A DNA stretch of 64,000 nucleotides from Caldicellulosiruptor hydrothermalis 108 (GTDB lineage: Bacteria; Bacillota; Thermoanaerobacteria; Caldicellulosiruptorales; Caldicellulosiruptoraceae), in the NCBI RefSeq assembly GCF_000166355.1, contig NC_014652.1, forward strand, positions 2,206,928-2,270,927, read 5' to 3'. Numbering within the stretch: position 1 is the first letter of the stretch; the number at the start of each line of letters is the position of its first letter. The translations under genes and the position numbers were made by a program. Below the pieces are notes generated by a model. It was not told the origin of the DNA. It saw only the letters and a list, made by a program, of their open reading frames with translations, and made no database searches. Positions 44,896-54,428 of this stretch are shown in pieces.

Positions 44896-46359
44896 TCAAA
44901 TTTTTATTTCATATATTTTTGCGGATATCTTGCCTTGGCCGTATATTTGTACCTTGACAAAATCCATTTTTTCAGCTGGATAAATTCTATAAGTAAAAAC
45001 TATTTCTCCCTCATTAAGAAAAATCTCTACTGACGAAGTGTCTACTAATAATTTTATCTTTAATAAATCATCTATAGCAATTGAAGGAATACACTCTTGT
45101 TGTATTTCCTCACATTCAACAATTTCGACTTCAAATTTTTTTAATATTGAATTATAACTCATCATAAAGAAAGGTTTTTTATTATTTGCTTTGTCATAAA
45201 ATTCTATATCTATGTTCTTCAATTCATTAAAACTCATACTAAAGTCTACTTCAAATGTATCTAAATTACAACAATCTAACTTTATTTCATCATTATTAAT
45301 ATTCTTTTCCACACTAATCCTTTCCTTTTTATATCTTTCAATCTCATAAATAGGTTTTGTAATTAATTTATTATTTACATACTCCAATTGCCGAGGTAAA
45401 GTTAAAGCCCCAGCCCAGTTATGTCCGTGCTGAGTGGGAATTTTTACATTCCAATTATCCATCCATGCTATCATCAGTCTTCTACCATCAGGTGCAACTG
45501 TTGTTTGTGGTGCATAAAAATGCCTACCATAATCTAATTTATTGTAATAATCAATCTTAAAATTACCTCTTTCATAATCCATTTTACCAACAAAATATAT
45601 ACTTTCACTTTTAAGAACTTTTTCCCCTTCTTTTTTTTGATATGATAGAATCAAAATATCATGATCACATAGAGAAAATAAATCGGGGCACTCCCAAACA
45701 TCTCCATCAATTATATTTTCATTTTTCAAAATCGTATTAACATAATTCCATTTTATTAGGTCTTGCGATTTATAAAGTAAAATTTGACCTCTACCTTTTT
45801 TATCTTGAGAAGCAATCACCATATAATAATAATCATCCATCTTAAAAATCTTAGGATCTCTAAAATCTTTTTTGTTTGAATCATCTGGTAAATCATTTAA
45901 ATCAATAATAGGATTATTAGTATATTTCTGGAATGTTATACCATCTTCTGAAAATGCAAGACATTGAGTTTGAATATAATTATTGTGATTCTTATTTATG
46001 TGACCAGTATATACTAAATATAGTTTTCCATCCTTTTCAATTGCACTTCCTGAAAAACAACCATCTTTATCATAATCCATATCAGGAGCTAAAGCAATTG
46101 GCAAATATTTCCATTTAATCATATCATCGCTTATTGCGTGTCCCCAATAAGTTGAATGCCAAAAAGGTCTAAATGGATTGTACTGAAAAAAGCAGTGATA
46201 GACTCCATTATAATAGACAAAACCATTCGGATCATTTATCCATCCGCATTCGCCCATTAAATGAAATTTTAAGCGATATTTTTTATTAACTTTACTCTTA
46301 TACGTTTGTACATAGTCATTAGCCTTTTTTAGTAGATCTAATTTTTCCATATTTGACAC
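44896..46359 (-). CDS. GH32 beta-fructosidase / sucrose-6-phosphate hydrolase
   Basis: 487 residues. The GH32 catalytic triad is visible: D43 in WINDPNG, D168 in FRDPK and E223 in WECPDL. A C-terminal beta-sandwich follows (~340-487), including SSVEIFLNEGEIVFT. There is no signal peptide, so it acts in the cytoplasm on sucrose, sucrose phosphate or fructo-oligosaccharides imported by the adjacent ABC transporter. It is the last gene of the leftward operon starting at 49454. Confidence 0.95.
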   Translation of the reverse strand: MSNMEKLDLLKKANDYVQTYKSKVNKKYRLKFHLMGECGWINDPNGFVYYNGVYHCFFQYNPFRPFWHSTYWGHAISDDMIKWKYLPIALAPDMDYDKDGCFSGSAIEKDGKLYLVYTGHINKNHNNYIQTQCLAFSEDGITFQKYTNNPIIDLNDLPDDSNKKDFRDPKIFKMDDYYYMVIASQDKKGRGQILLYKSQDLIKWNYVNTILKNENIIDGDVWECPDLFSLCDHDILILSYQKKEGEKVLKSESIYFVGKMDYERGNFKIDYYNKLDYGRHFYAPQTTVAPDGRRLMIAWMDNWNVKIPTQHGHNWAGALTLPRQLEYVNNKLITKPIYEIERYKKERISVEKNINNDEIKLDCCNLDTFEVDFSMSFNELKNIDIEFYDKANNKKPFFMMSYNSILKKFEVEIVECEEIQQECIPSIAIDDLLKIKLLVDTSSVEIFLNEGEIVFTYRIYPAEKMDFVKVQIYGQGKISAKIYEIKI

Positions 46360-46373
46360 TCCAATTTTGTTAT

Positions 46374-47198
46374 TTATTTTATTGCTCCTTTTAAGATACC
46401 GTTAATAATATTTTTCTGTAAAATAAGATACACAATAATTATAGGTGTTATCGTTAAAATTAATGCTGCCATAGCTAATCCATAATCAGCAGTATAGGTA
46501 CCATAAAAATAAAATGTTGAAAGTTGTAAAGTTCTTTTTTCAGCTGAAATCAGTATGAGACTTGGTAATAAAAAGTCATTCCATATCCAAAGTCCATCTA
46601 ATATCACAATTGTAGTAGTCACTGGTTTTAAAAGAGGAAATACTACTTTCCAAAAAGTTTGAAATTCCGTTGCACCTTCAACATAAGCTGCTTCTTCCAA
46701 TTCATAAGGAATACCTTTTATAAACCCATGATACATAAAAACAGCAAAGGCTGCTCCAAATCCCCAATACATGTAAATTAATGTCCACATATTGTTAAGT
46801 AAATTGAGAGTTCCATAGATTTTTACCAAGGGAATCATGATAGCTTGAAAAGGTATTATCATAGAAGCTATCATAAGACTAAATACCAATCTATTTAATT
46901 TCCATTTCTTTCTTACAAATAAATATGCAGTCATTGCAGAAAACACTACAATACCACCAATACTAAAAAAAGTAATTATTAAAGTATTCAAAAATCCTCT
47001 TAAATAGGTCATTTTTTCTGCTGCTTTGATATAGTTTGATACACTAAACTTTGTTGGTAAACTTAATGGATTCGCCATTATATCATTTGTTGTTTTAAAT
47101 GAATTAATAATAACAGCAATAAATGGTAATATATATAAAAGAGAAATAAGCAAGACAATAAAAAATTTAATATAATCTTTATAAACCTTCTTAGACAT
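46374..47198 (-). CDS. sugar ABC transporter permease, MalG type
   Basis: 274 residues, six membrane segments. The EAA loop that contacts the ATPase is visible in YELEEAAYVEGATEFQTFWK. It abuts the MalF-type gene with no gap. Probably part of an importer for fructose-containing sugars. No ATP-binding subunit is encoded here; a shared MsmK-type ATPase is likely used. Confidence 0.92.
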   Translation of the reverse strand: MSKKVYKDYIKFFIVLLISLLYILPFIAVIINSFKTTNDIMANPLSLPTKFSVSNYIKAAEKMTYLRGFLNTLIITFFSIGGIVVFSAMTAYLFVRKKWKLNRLVFSLMIASMIIPFQAIMIPLVKIYGTLNLLNNMWTLIYMYWGFGAAFAVFMYHGFIKGIPYELEEAAYVEGATEFQTFWKVVFPLLKPVTTTIVILDGLWIWNDFLLPSLILISAEKRTLQLSTFYFYGTYTADYGLAMAALILTITPIIIVYLILQKNIINGILKGAIK

Positions 47199-48074
47199 TT
47201 AAGCTTCCACCTCTGCTTTTTTACTAAGGTATACCTGGATCGAAGTTATAATGGCAACTGTAATAAACAATATTATAGCTTTTGCTTGACCAATTCCATA
47301 ATTTTGGGATAGAAATGCTTCGCTATAAACGTGCATTGATACAAGTTCAGTACTTCTAAATGGACCTCCTTTTGTAAGAGCAAGATTCAAATCATAAACC
47401 ATGAAACTTCTTTGTAAAGACAAAAATACAGATACTGTAAAAGAAGGTGCTAATAAGGGCAATATTATTTTAGTAATCCTTGTTAATTGACCTGCTCCAT
47501 CTATAGTTGATGCCTCAATTATATCTTGAGGTATTCCAACAAGCCCAGCTATATAAATCATCATCATATAGCCAGAATATTGCCACACTGTTACAATCAC
47601 TAACGCCCAAAAAGCCTTCTGAGGACTTGCTAACCATGAATTACTTATCAATCCAAGTCCTATTTTTTGACCAATATAAGGTAAGGTATTATTAAAAATA
47701 AATTGCCATATAAACCCTAATACAATACCACCTATTAAATTTGGAGTAAAAAGTGCAATTCTGAAAACATTTTGTCCCTTTATCCCGCTTGTTAATAAAT
47801 AAGCTAATAAAAAAGCTATAAGATTAATAAATAAAACACTAAAAAAAACATATTTTAGAGTTAATGTAAAAGAATATAAAAAAGTAGAATCATTTAAAAT
47901 CGAAATATAATTCCTAATACCTATATACTTTTTTGTAGCTTCAATACCATTCCAATCAGTTAAAGTTAAATAAACCCCGTACAAGAAAGGAATAATCACA
48001 ACTGTTAAAAATACCATAGTCGTTATACCAGCAAAAATTATATAATTAACTACATTTTTTGCCTTATTCTTCAT
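47199..48074 (-). CDS. sugar ABC transporter permease, MalF type
   Basis: 291 residues, six membrane segments, with the EAA loop in IPQDIIEASTIDGAGQLTRI. It forms the heteromeric channel with the MalG-type partner. It follows the binding-protein gene after a hairpin. Confidence 0.92.
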   Translation of the reverse strand: MKNKAKNVVNYIIFAGITTMVFLTVVIIPFLYGVYLTLTDWNGIEATKKYIGIRNYISILNDSTFLYSFTLTLKYVFFSVLFINLIAFLLAYLLTSGIKGQNVFRIALFTPNLIGGIVLGFIWQFIFNNTLPYIGQKIGLGLISNSWLASPQKAFWALVIVTVWQYSGYMMMIYIAGLVGIPQDIIEASTIDGAGQLTRITKIILPLLAPSFTVSVFLSLQRSFMVYDLNLALTKGGPFRSTELVSMHVYSEAFLSQNYGIGQAKAIILFITVAIITSIQVYLSKKAEVEA

Positions 48075-48104
48075 TATCTGTCCTCCTCATAACAAAGAAG
48101 AATT

Positions 48105-48143
48105 AAAGAAGGACAGCAGACTTTAATCTACTATCCTTCTTTT
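48105..48143 (-). terminator. intercistronic hairpin between binding protein and permeases
   Basis: AAGAAGGA and TCCTTCTT form a stem. Such hairpins after binding-protein genes commonly stabilise the upstream mRNA and lower permease expression. Confidence 0.5.
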
Positions 48144-48152
48144 TGTTTTTAA

Positions 48153-49454
48153 TTATTTTACTGTTAACCAATAATTTTTTATTTCTGTATATAATTGAGA
48201 GCGTTTAATTATACCTGCTAAGTATTTTTGCATAGAAGCACCTACTTTAGGCCAATGATCAGAAGGTAAAATAGGAGTTCTAAAAGTTCTACCCTCTTTT
48301 AAGTAACTAATAATTGATTTTGCAAGAGGATCATTTGGAGTTAAATTAATATTTTTAAAAGGTGGAATTATGCTTAAAGTATAAACCCATGCTTTTTGTC
48401 CATCAGAATTATACACAAGCCAATTCAAAAATTGCTTTGCAGCTAACTGCTGAGCTTTACTATTATTCTTAGCATCAATACAAAGGATTTTAGATGGACC
48501 AGCAACAATTGCTTTGTTATAAAAGTCATTTGGATCATTGCTTATTGGTACTGGTAAAAATCCATATTCGCTATTCTGTGGATTTGCATCTTTTATTTGT
48601 GGCCATGCCCAGTTACCCATGAACCAAAAAGCAACTTTTCCATTTGCTAATAATTGTGGTCCTTGCTCGTATGTTCCAGCCAAAGGCGAATTCTTTAGAT
48701 AATTGTACTTTCTAAGCATATCAAATGTATCTAACAAACCGTTAAATACCTTGTTTGTTTGCAAATTTACTTTTCCAGTTTTCAATTTTTTAATAAATTC
48801 ATAATTCTTTTGCATATCTTTTGACTGAGCACCATAAGCTATACCAAGATAATGGGCCCCCAAAGACCAATCCAAAGGCGATATTAAAATAGGTGTAACT
48901 TTCTTTTGTTGAAGTTTTTTAAATAGGTTCTCTAAATCATTTCTTGTTTTTATTGTTGAAGGATTAAATTTCCCTATTGTTTTTTCAATTACTTGTTTAT
49001 TGTAAATAAGCCCATAGCCTTCAATGGCAAAAGGAAAACCCATAACTTGTCCATTAAATGTAATATCATCTAAAGTGCCATTTATTGCGTCTTTTACCCA
49101 TTTTTCTTTTGTAAGATTTAAAAAGTAACTTTTAAATTTTGCTACATCTGAAGGATCAATCATAGAAATACTTGGTGCATTACCAGATGCATACATTGTC
49201 GAGAGTTTTTCAAAAGGTGACTGACCTGCGCCAACAGGAATAATCTCTAAATTTACATTAGGATAAGTTTTGGAAAAACTTTTTGCTACGTCTTCTAACT
49301 GAGAATTAATTTCACCCTTTGTGCTCATCAAAGTTATTTTTACCTTTTTAGATCCTGCTTTTGAAACAGTAATGTTCAATGAATAAATACCAAAAACTAA
49401 AATGAAAACTAACACAACACCTATCATCGTTGATAAAAATTTTTTTAAACTCAT
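48153..49454 (-). CDS. extracellular sugar-binding protein of an ABC transporter
   Basis: 433 residues from ATG 49454 (MSLKKFLSTM), behind GGAGGGTGG. It has an N-terminal signal/anchor (~5-28) and a family 1 solute-binding fold (KVKITLMSTKGEINSQLEDVAKSF, FMGNWAWPQIKDAN). No obvious lipobox cysteine, so it may be held by an uncleaved anchor. The linked GH32 enzyme suggests sucrose or fructo-oligosaccharides as ligand. Confidence 0.9.
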   Translation of the reverse strand: MSLKKFLSTMIGVVLVFILVFGIYSLNITVSKAGSKKVKITLMSTKGEINSQLEDVAKSFSKTYPNVNLEIIPVGAGQSPFEKLSTMYASGNAPSISMIDPSDVAKFKSYFLNLTKEKWVKDAINGTLDDITFNGQVMGFPFAIEGYGLIYNKQVIEKTIGKFNPSTIKTRNDLENLFKKLQQKKVTPILISPLDWSLGAHYLGIAYGAQSKDMQKNYEFIKKLKTGKVNLQTNKVFNGLLDTFDMLRKYNYLKNSPLAGTYEQGPQLLANGKVAFWFMGNWAWPQIKDANPQNSEYGFLPVPISNDPNDFYNKAIVAGPSKILCIDAKNNSKAQQLAAKQFLNWLVYNSDGQKAWVYTLSIIPPFKNINLTPNDPLAKSIISYLKEGRTFRTPILPSDHWPKVGASMQKYLAGIIKRSQLYTEIKNYWLTVK

Positions 49455-49497
49455 CAAAAAACCACCCTCCATTGAAATTAAAATTTAATTTAGTTTA

Positions 49498-49526
49498 AGT
49501 ATATATCACTTTTGATTATATGTCAA
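49498..49526 (-). promoter_or_regulatory. promoter of the sugar-binding protein operon
   Basis: TTGACA (49521-49526) and TATACT (49498-49503) on the reverse strand with a 17-bp spacer. The -35 hexamer is inside the palindrome at 49519-49538. Confidence 0.8.
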
Positions 49527-49538
49527 GCGGTTGACATA
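49519..49538. promoter_or_regulatory. LacI-family operator
   Basis: TATGTCAAGCGGTTGACATA is a 20-bp near-palindrome with a central CG, typical of LacI/GalR regulators. It overlaps the -35 box of the leftward operon and lies about 150 bp before the lacI-type gene. Confidence 0.75.
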
Positions 49539-49691
49539 CAAAAATTTTAGTGATTTTTGCATAAACCAGATTTGGTTAATATTGATGAGGTAATTGCTAT
49601 GCTAACACCGCTGAGCCAACAAAAATTTAATAATAAATTTAAAATTAATGCGAATTAATGATAAAATAAGATATGGAGGTAGATAATAAAA

Positions 49692-50669
49692 ATGGCAAGT
49701 TTAAAGGATGTAGCAAAGAGAGCAGGAGTTACTGTAACAACTGTTTCTCGAGTTCTAAATAACAGAGGATATATCAGTGAAGAGACTCGTAAAAAGGTTT
49801 ACAAAGCCATGGAAGAGCTTAACTATCAACCAAATGAAATTGCAAGAGCTCTATATAAGAAAAGATCTTATTTTATTGGACTTATTATTCCTGATGTCTC
49901 CCACCCTTTTTTTGCTGAAGTTACTAAATATATTGAATATTATGCTTCCTTAAACGGCTACAAAATTCTACTTTGTAATTCATATTTAAATCCAGAAAAA
50001 GAGAAAGAATATATAAACATGTTAAAAAGACATCAAGTTGATGGGATAATCATGGGAAGTCACACATTAGATATAGAAGATTATAAAAATCTGAATTTTC
50101 CAATTGTAGCCTTAGATAGATATCTATCTGATGATATACCTTATATAACCTCAGATAATTTTACAGGAGCAGTTTTAGCAACTAATTTATTAATTCAAAA
50201 AGGATGTAAATGTTTAGCACATATTAGTGGTCCCTTGGAATTAAATACACCTGCTAATGATAGATATTATGGCTTTTTGAAAGTTGTATCTGAAAATAAT
50301 ATTGAGCATGTTGTTGTGGAAACCAAATTAAATAAATTTGATATGGAGGAGTATCAAAAAATAATCAATGATCTGTTTGAAAAAAATCCATTTATCGATG
50401 GTATTTTTGCAAGTAGTGATATGATAGCAATTACAGCCATCAAAGTTGCAGAGGCTTTTAAAAAACGCGTCCCTGATGATTTAAAAATAATAGGATTTGA
50501 CGACATTAACATAGCTTCATGGTATAAACCTTCCATAACAACAATAAGGCAAAATAAAGAAGAAATTGCAAAAAAATCTATTGAAATTCTGATAAATTTG
50601 ATAGAAGGCAAAAAAGTAGAAAATAAAAACATTCTGCCTATTTCTCTTATTGAAAGAGAAACAACATGA
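49692..50669 (+). CDS. LacI-family transcriptional regulator
   Basis: 325 residues. The N-terminal helix-turn-helix is LKDVAKRAGVTVTTVSRVLN (3-22) with the hinge helix NEIARALYKK. A periplasmic-binding-like sensor domain follows (FIGLIIPDVSHPFFAEV to KIIGFDDINIASWYKP). Divergent from the GH32 sugar operon and next to a matching operator, so it most likely represses that operon. GGAGGT precedes the ATG. Its end overlaps the cas6 reading frame. Confidence 0.93.
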   Translation: MASLKDVAKRAGVTVTTVSRVLNNRGYISEETRKKVYKAMEELNYQPNEIARALYKKRSYFIGLIIPDVSHPFFAEVTKYIEYYASLNGYKILLCNSYLNPEKEKEYINMLKRHQVDGIIMGSHTLDIEDYKNLNFPIVALDRYLSDDIPYITSDNFTGAVLATNLLIQKGCKCLAHISGPLELNTPANDRYYGFLKVVSENNIEHVVVETKLNKFDMEEYQKIINDLFEKNPFIDGIFASSDMIAITAIKVAEAFKKRVPDDLKIIGFDDINIASWYKPSITTIRQNKEEIAKKSIEILINLIEGKKVENKNILPISLIERETT

Positions 50670-50686
50670 GAAAGGGGACTGTTACA

Positions 50687-51439
50687 TTGCGCATTAAAGT
50701 AGACTTTGAATCACAAAAACCAATTGAACTTCCTATTCATTACAACTATTTTGTTCAGTCCATGATTTACAATACCATTGATGATAAAATTTATGCAACA
50801 TTTTTACATGACAAGGGGTATGAGGTTGATTTGAAAAACTTTAAACTGTTTTCATTCTCTCGCTTAGGAGGTCCATTTAAAATTGTGGGAAATGACTCAA
50901 ATAAAAAGATAGTCTTTGATAAAAAGGTTTCACTTATAATCTCTTCACCTGTTGAGGATTTTATTACAAAGTTTTCAACCGGGCTCTTAAAAAAAGATCA
51001 AATCTATCTAAAAGATAATATACTATATGTGACATCTGCAAATATGCTCAGAAAACCGAAATTTTCAAGTTTCCATAAAATAAAAATGCTATCTCCTATG
51101 TGTGCATACAAAACAATCAGAAACGAAAATTCAGAATACAAGCACTTTTTTACTCCATATGAGGATGAGTTTTATAATCTCATTTCTCAAAACCTGATGA
51201 AAAAATGCAAGCTTTTAATAAAAGACTTTGATGAAAAAAGTTTTAAATTCGAGCTAAAACCACTAAAGATTGAAGAAAAAATACACTTTAAACCCATGCT
51301 TTTCAAAAAGACGCCTATAAAAGGCTGGCTTGGTTTTTATACAATTGAAACTGACCCAATAATAATGGAGGTGGCATATTACTGCGGACTTGGCTCAAAA
51401 AACTCTCAGGGATTTGGACTTTTTGAAATCATTGAGTAA
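50687..51439 (+). CDS. cas6: stand-alone CRISPR RNA endonuclease Cas6
   Basis: About 250 residues from TTG 50687, which lies 9 nt after AAAGGGG and gives the usual start RIKVDFES; an ATG at 50666 overlapping lacI is the alternative. Ferredoxin-like RAMP fold features: LPIHYNYFVQSMIYN with the histidine typical of Cas6, LFSFSRLGG, and the glycine-rich end GLGSKNSQGFGLFE. It cuts CRISPR precursor RNA at repeats. No other cas gene and no repeat array is visible in the window. Confidence 0.85.
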   Translation: MRIKVDFESQKPIELPIHYNYFVQSMIYNTIDDKIYATFLHDKGYEVDLKNFKLFSFSRLGGPFKIVGNDSNKKIVFDKKVSLIISSPVEDFITKFSTGLLKKDQIYLKDNILYVTSANMLRKPKFSSFHKIKMLSPMCAYKTIRNENSEYKHFFTPYEDEFYNLISQNLMKKCKLLIKDFDEKSFKFELKPLKIEEKIHFKPMLFKKTPIKGWLGFYTIETDPIIMEVAYYCGLGSKNSQGFGLFEIIE

Positions 51440-51460
51440 GTTTTTCAAGGAGATGATTGA

Positions 51461-53221
51461 ATGGGGTATTTGATAAAGCTTGTAAAGATGGCAAGACCAT
51501 ACTGGAAATATCTTGTTGTCTCTGGTATCTCCATGCTTGCTATCACAGCACTAAACCTTCTTGGTCCGTGGCTTGTGAGGGATTTGACGGGAATAATTAC
51601 AAATATTAGCAAGTACCCAAATGCAAAAAGAATGATAATCAACATTTCTCTTATATTGATTCTATCTTACATTTTAAGGATTGTATTTCAGTTTTTAAAT
51701 AGTTATCTCTCACATTATGCAGCATGGAATTTAGTTGCACATGTGAGAACTTTGGTTTATAGCAAGCTTCAACAGCTTTCTTTCGGGTACTTTGTAGACA
51801 AACAAACAGGGCAGCTTATGTCAAGAGTTGTAAATGATACTGCAAACTTTGAAGTCTTGATTGCTCATGCAGTACCAGACCTGTTTACAAATGCTTTTAT
51901 TATTGTTGGAGTTGCAATTATTCTTTTTATCATAAATCCTGTGCTTGCTGCGCTATCTTTAATCCCAATTCCGCTTCTTGTTTTAAGTGGAACAGTGTTT
52001 GCTAAAAAGATTTTGCCAAATTTTAGAGAAGCACAAAGAGCTCTGGCAGATTTAAACGCTGACTTGCAAGATAATCTCTCAGGTATTCGTGAAATACAGA
52101 TTTTTAACAAACAGGAAAAAGAACTCAAAAAAATTAAAGAAAAAATCTACAGACACATTCACGCACTTTTGAGTGCGCTCAAACTCTCAGCAATATTTCA
52201 TCCAACTGTAAGTTTTCTAAGCTCTGTTGGAACAGTGATAGTAGTTTCTGTTGGTGGACTTATGGCCTTGATGGGAAAAGTGCCTGTGCAAGATATCGTT
52301 GGATTTATTCTGTATCTTAGCATGTTCTATCAACCAGTGACTCAGCTATCTCAAGTTATTGAAAACGTTCAGCAAGCTTTGGCAGGTGCTGAGAGAGTTT
52401 TTGAGATTCTTGAAACAGAGTCACAAATCAAAGAAAAAGAAAACGCTATTGAACTTAAAAATGTCAAAGGAAAAATTAACTTTGAAAATGTGTCATTTTC
52501 ATACAACCCTGAAATTCAAGTTTTGAAGAATATATCATTTGAAATTCTTCCAGGGCAGATGGTTGCATTTGTTGGTCCAACAGGTGTTGGAAAAACTACA
52601 ATTATGTACCTTTTGAACCGCTTTTATGACCCAGATTCAGGTGTAATCAAGATTGATGATATTGATATAAGGGATGTTACTTTGAAATCTTTGCATGATA
52701 ATATAAGTATGGTAATGCAGGATGTATTTTTGTTCAACGGAACAGTTGCTCAAAATATTGCATATGGAAAAGAGGATGCTACCATGGATGAAATAATTCA
52801 AGCAGCAAAAATTGCCTGTGCACACGACTTTATCCAAAATCTTCCCCAGGGCTATGACACAGTAATTGGCGAAAGAGGAGTAAAGCTCTCTGGAGGCCAA
52901 AAACAGCGACTTGCAATCGCAAGAGCTGTTTTAAAAAATGCACCTATTTTGATTCTGGACGAAGCAACATCATCTGTTGACACAGAGACTGAAAATGAGA
53001 TTCAAAAAGCAATTAACAATTTAGCAGGAACAAGGACGATATTAATTATTGCACACAGGCTATCTACTGTCAAAAAAGCTGATAAGATTATAGTTTTGAA
53101 AGAAGGTGAAATTGTAGAAGTTGGAACACATGAAGAGCTTTTTGCTAAAAAAGGACTTTATTATCATTTGTGTTCTGTGCAGTTAATTGATAAAAATGAT
53201 AGCTTAATAAGGGAGGTATAA
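51461..53221 (+). CDS. ABC transporter with fused membrane and ATPase domains
   Basis: 586 residues, half-transporter of exporter type. Six membrane segments (~15-300), then the ATPase: Walker A FVGPTGVGKTT (~370), Q-loop, signature VKLSGGQKQRL and Walker B ILILDEATSSVDTET, H-loop AHRLS. It probably forms a homodimer, as no partner half is adjacent. Substrate unknown. It begins 21 bp after cas6 behind AAGGAGATG. Confidence 0.93.
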   Translation: MGYLIKLVKMARPYWKYLVVSGISMLAITALNLLGPWLVRDLTGIITNISKYPNAKRMIINISLILILSYILRIVFQFLNSYLSHYAAWNLVAHVRTLVYSKLQQLSFGYFVDKQTGQLMSRVVNDTANFEVLIAHAVPDLFTNAFIIVGVAIILFIINPVLAALSLIPIPLLVLSGTVFAKKILPNFREAQRALADLNADLQDNLSGIREIQIFNKQEKELKKIKEKIYRHIHALLSALKLSAIFHPTVSFLSSVGTVIVVSVGGLMALMGKVPVQDIVGFILYLSMFYQPVTQLSQVIENVQQALAGAERVFEILETESQIKEKENAIELKNVKGKINFENVSFSYNPEIQVLKNISFEILPGQMVAFVGPTGVGKTTIMYLLNRFYDPDSGVIKIDDIDIRDVTLKSLHDNISMVMQDVFLFNGTVAQNIAYGKEDATMDEIIQAAKIACAHDFIQNLPQGYDTVIGERGVKLSGGQKQRLAIARAVLKNAPILILDEATSSVDTETENEIQKAINNLAGTRTILIIAHRLSTVKKADKIIVLKEGEIVEVGTHEELFAKKGLYYHLCSVQLIDKNDSLIREV

Positions 53222-53225
53222 AAAT

Positions 53226-54248
53226 ATGAAATACAGAAGGCTTGGTAGGACAAATATTGAGGTTTTCCCAATAGCATTTGGTGGAATACCAATACAAAGA
53301 ATCGATGAGGAGTCTGCTGTGAAAGTAATAAGAAGAGCCATAGAACTTGGAATAAATCTTATAGACACTGCAAGATCATATACAGACAGTGAAATAAAGA
53401 TAGGCAAAGCTCTAAAAGGAATCAATAAAAAAGTTTATTTAGCATCTAAATCACAAAATAGAACAAAAGAAGGTATTTTGAAGGATATTGAAATAAGCCT
53501 TAAAAATCTTGGTGTTGAACAAATTGACATTTATCAGTTACATGGCATAAATGATTTAGATACATTCAATAGAGTATTTTCTGAAGATGGTGCATACTGG
53601 GGATTGGTTGAAGCAAAGGAAAAAGGATTCATTAGATTTATTGGCGCTTCAAGCCATAGTACAGAAATTCTTGAAAAGTTAATAAATACAGATAAATTTG
53701 ATGTGATCCAGCTTTGCTATAACATAATAGAAACAGACGTAGAAGAAAAAGTTTTCCCATTAGCACTCCAAAAAGATATTGGAATAATTGCAATGAAGCC
53801 AGTTGGTGGCGGTGTTATTCCAAACGCTGCTCTATCTTTAAAATACGTCTTGCAAAAAGAATTTGTCGTACCTGACCCTGGAATAGAAACTATTGAGGAA
53901 TTAGAACAAAACGTAAATGTAGCAATGAACCTTAGCCCTTTGACTGATGATGAAATGAAAGAAATAGAAAGGATACGAAAAGAGCTTGGTAAAGAATTTT
54001 GCAGAAGATGCAATTATTGTCAACCATGCCCTCAACAAATTCCTATTTGGGTTATACTCCATGCAGATTCTGCAATGAAAAGACTACCTTTTAATACTCT
54101 AAAGTCTGGCTGGTTTTATGATGCATATCAAAAAGCAAAAAATTGCATTAAATGTGGAGTTTGCGTAACAAGATGCCCATACAATTTGCCAATACCTGAT
54201 ATGATTGAGAAAAAGCTTGAGATTATTCGAGCAACAATCGGCGATTAA
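53226..54248 (+). CDS. aldo/keto reductase with C-terminal ferredoxin domain
   Basis: 340 residues. AKR barrel with DTARSYTDSEIKIGKAL (~45-61), ASKSQNRT and YQLHGI. The C-terminal part carries CRRCNYCQPCPQQIP and CIKCGVCVTRCPYNLP, compatible with one or two 4Fe-4S clusters. These fused enzymes occur in anaerobes; the substrate is unknown. GGGAGG precedes the ATG, 4 bp after the ABC gene. Confidence 0.9.
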   Translation: MKYRRLGRTNIEVFPIAFGGIPIQRIDEESAVKVIRRAIELGINLIDTARSYTDSEIKIGKALKGINKKVYLASKSQNRTKEGILKDIEISLKNLGVEQIDIYQLHGINDLDTFNRVFSEDGAYWGLVEAKEKGFIRFIGASSHSTEILEKLINTDKFDVIQLCYNIIETDVEEKVFPLALQKDIGIIAMKPVGGGVIPNAALSLKYVLQKEFVVPDPGIETIEELEQNVNVAMNLSPLTDDEMKEIERIRKELGKEFCRRCNYCQPCPQQIPIWVILHADSAMKRLPFNTLKSGWFYDAYQKAKNCIKCGVCVTRCPYNLPIPDMIEKKLEIIRATIGD

Positions 54249-54258
54249 TCTAATCTTC

Positions 54259-54300
54259 AAGCCTCTTCCCTTGAAAATTTAAGGGATGAGGCTTTTTGTT
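54259..54300 (+). terminator. terminator after the aldo/keto reductase gene
   Basis: AAGCCTC and GAGGCTT with an inner TCCCTT/AAGGGA pair, then TTTTTGTTTTT. Confidence 0.8.
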
Positions 54301-54428
54301 TTTGGATAAAAGAATTAAGAATTTATGGCAAATTTTAGATTATTGAATGTTCTTCATTTTTTGATAAAATCAATATGAATGAAAAGATTTACGCAGAACT
54401 ATACCCTATCAAAAGGATGTGAAAAACA

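Noticed and set aside
50687-54300. CRISPR array near cas6
   Set aside because: I looked for regularly spaced direct repeats on both sides and saw none in the window.
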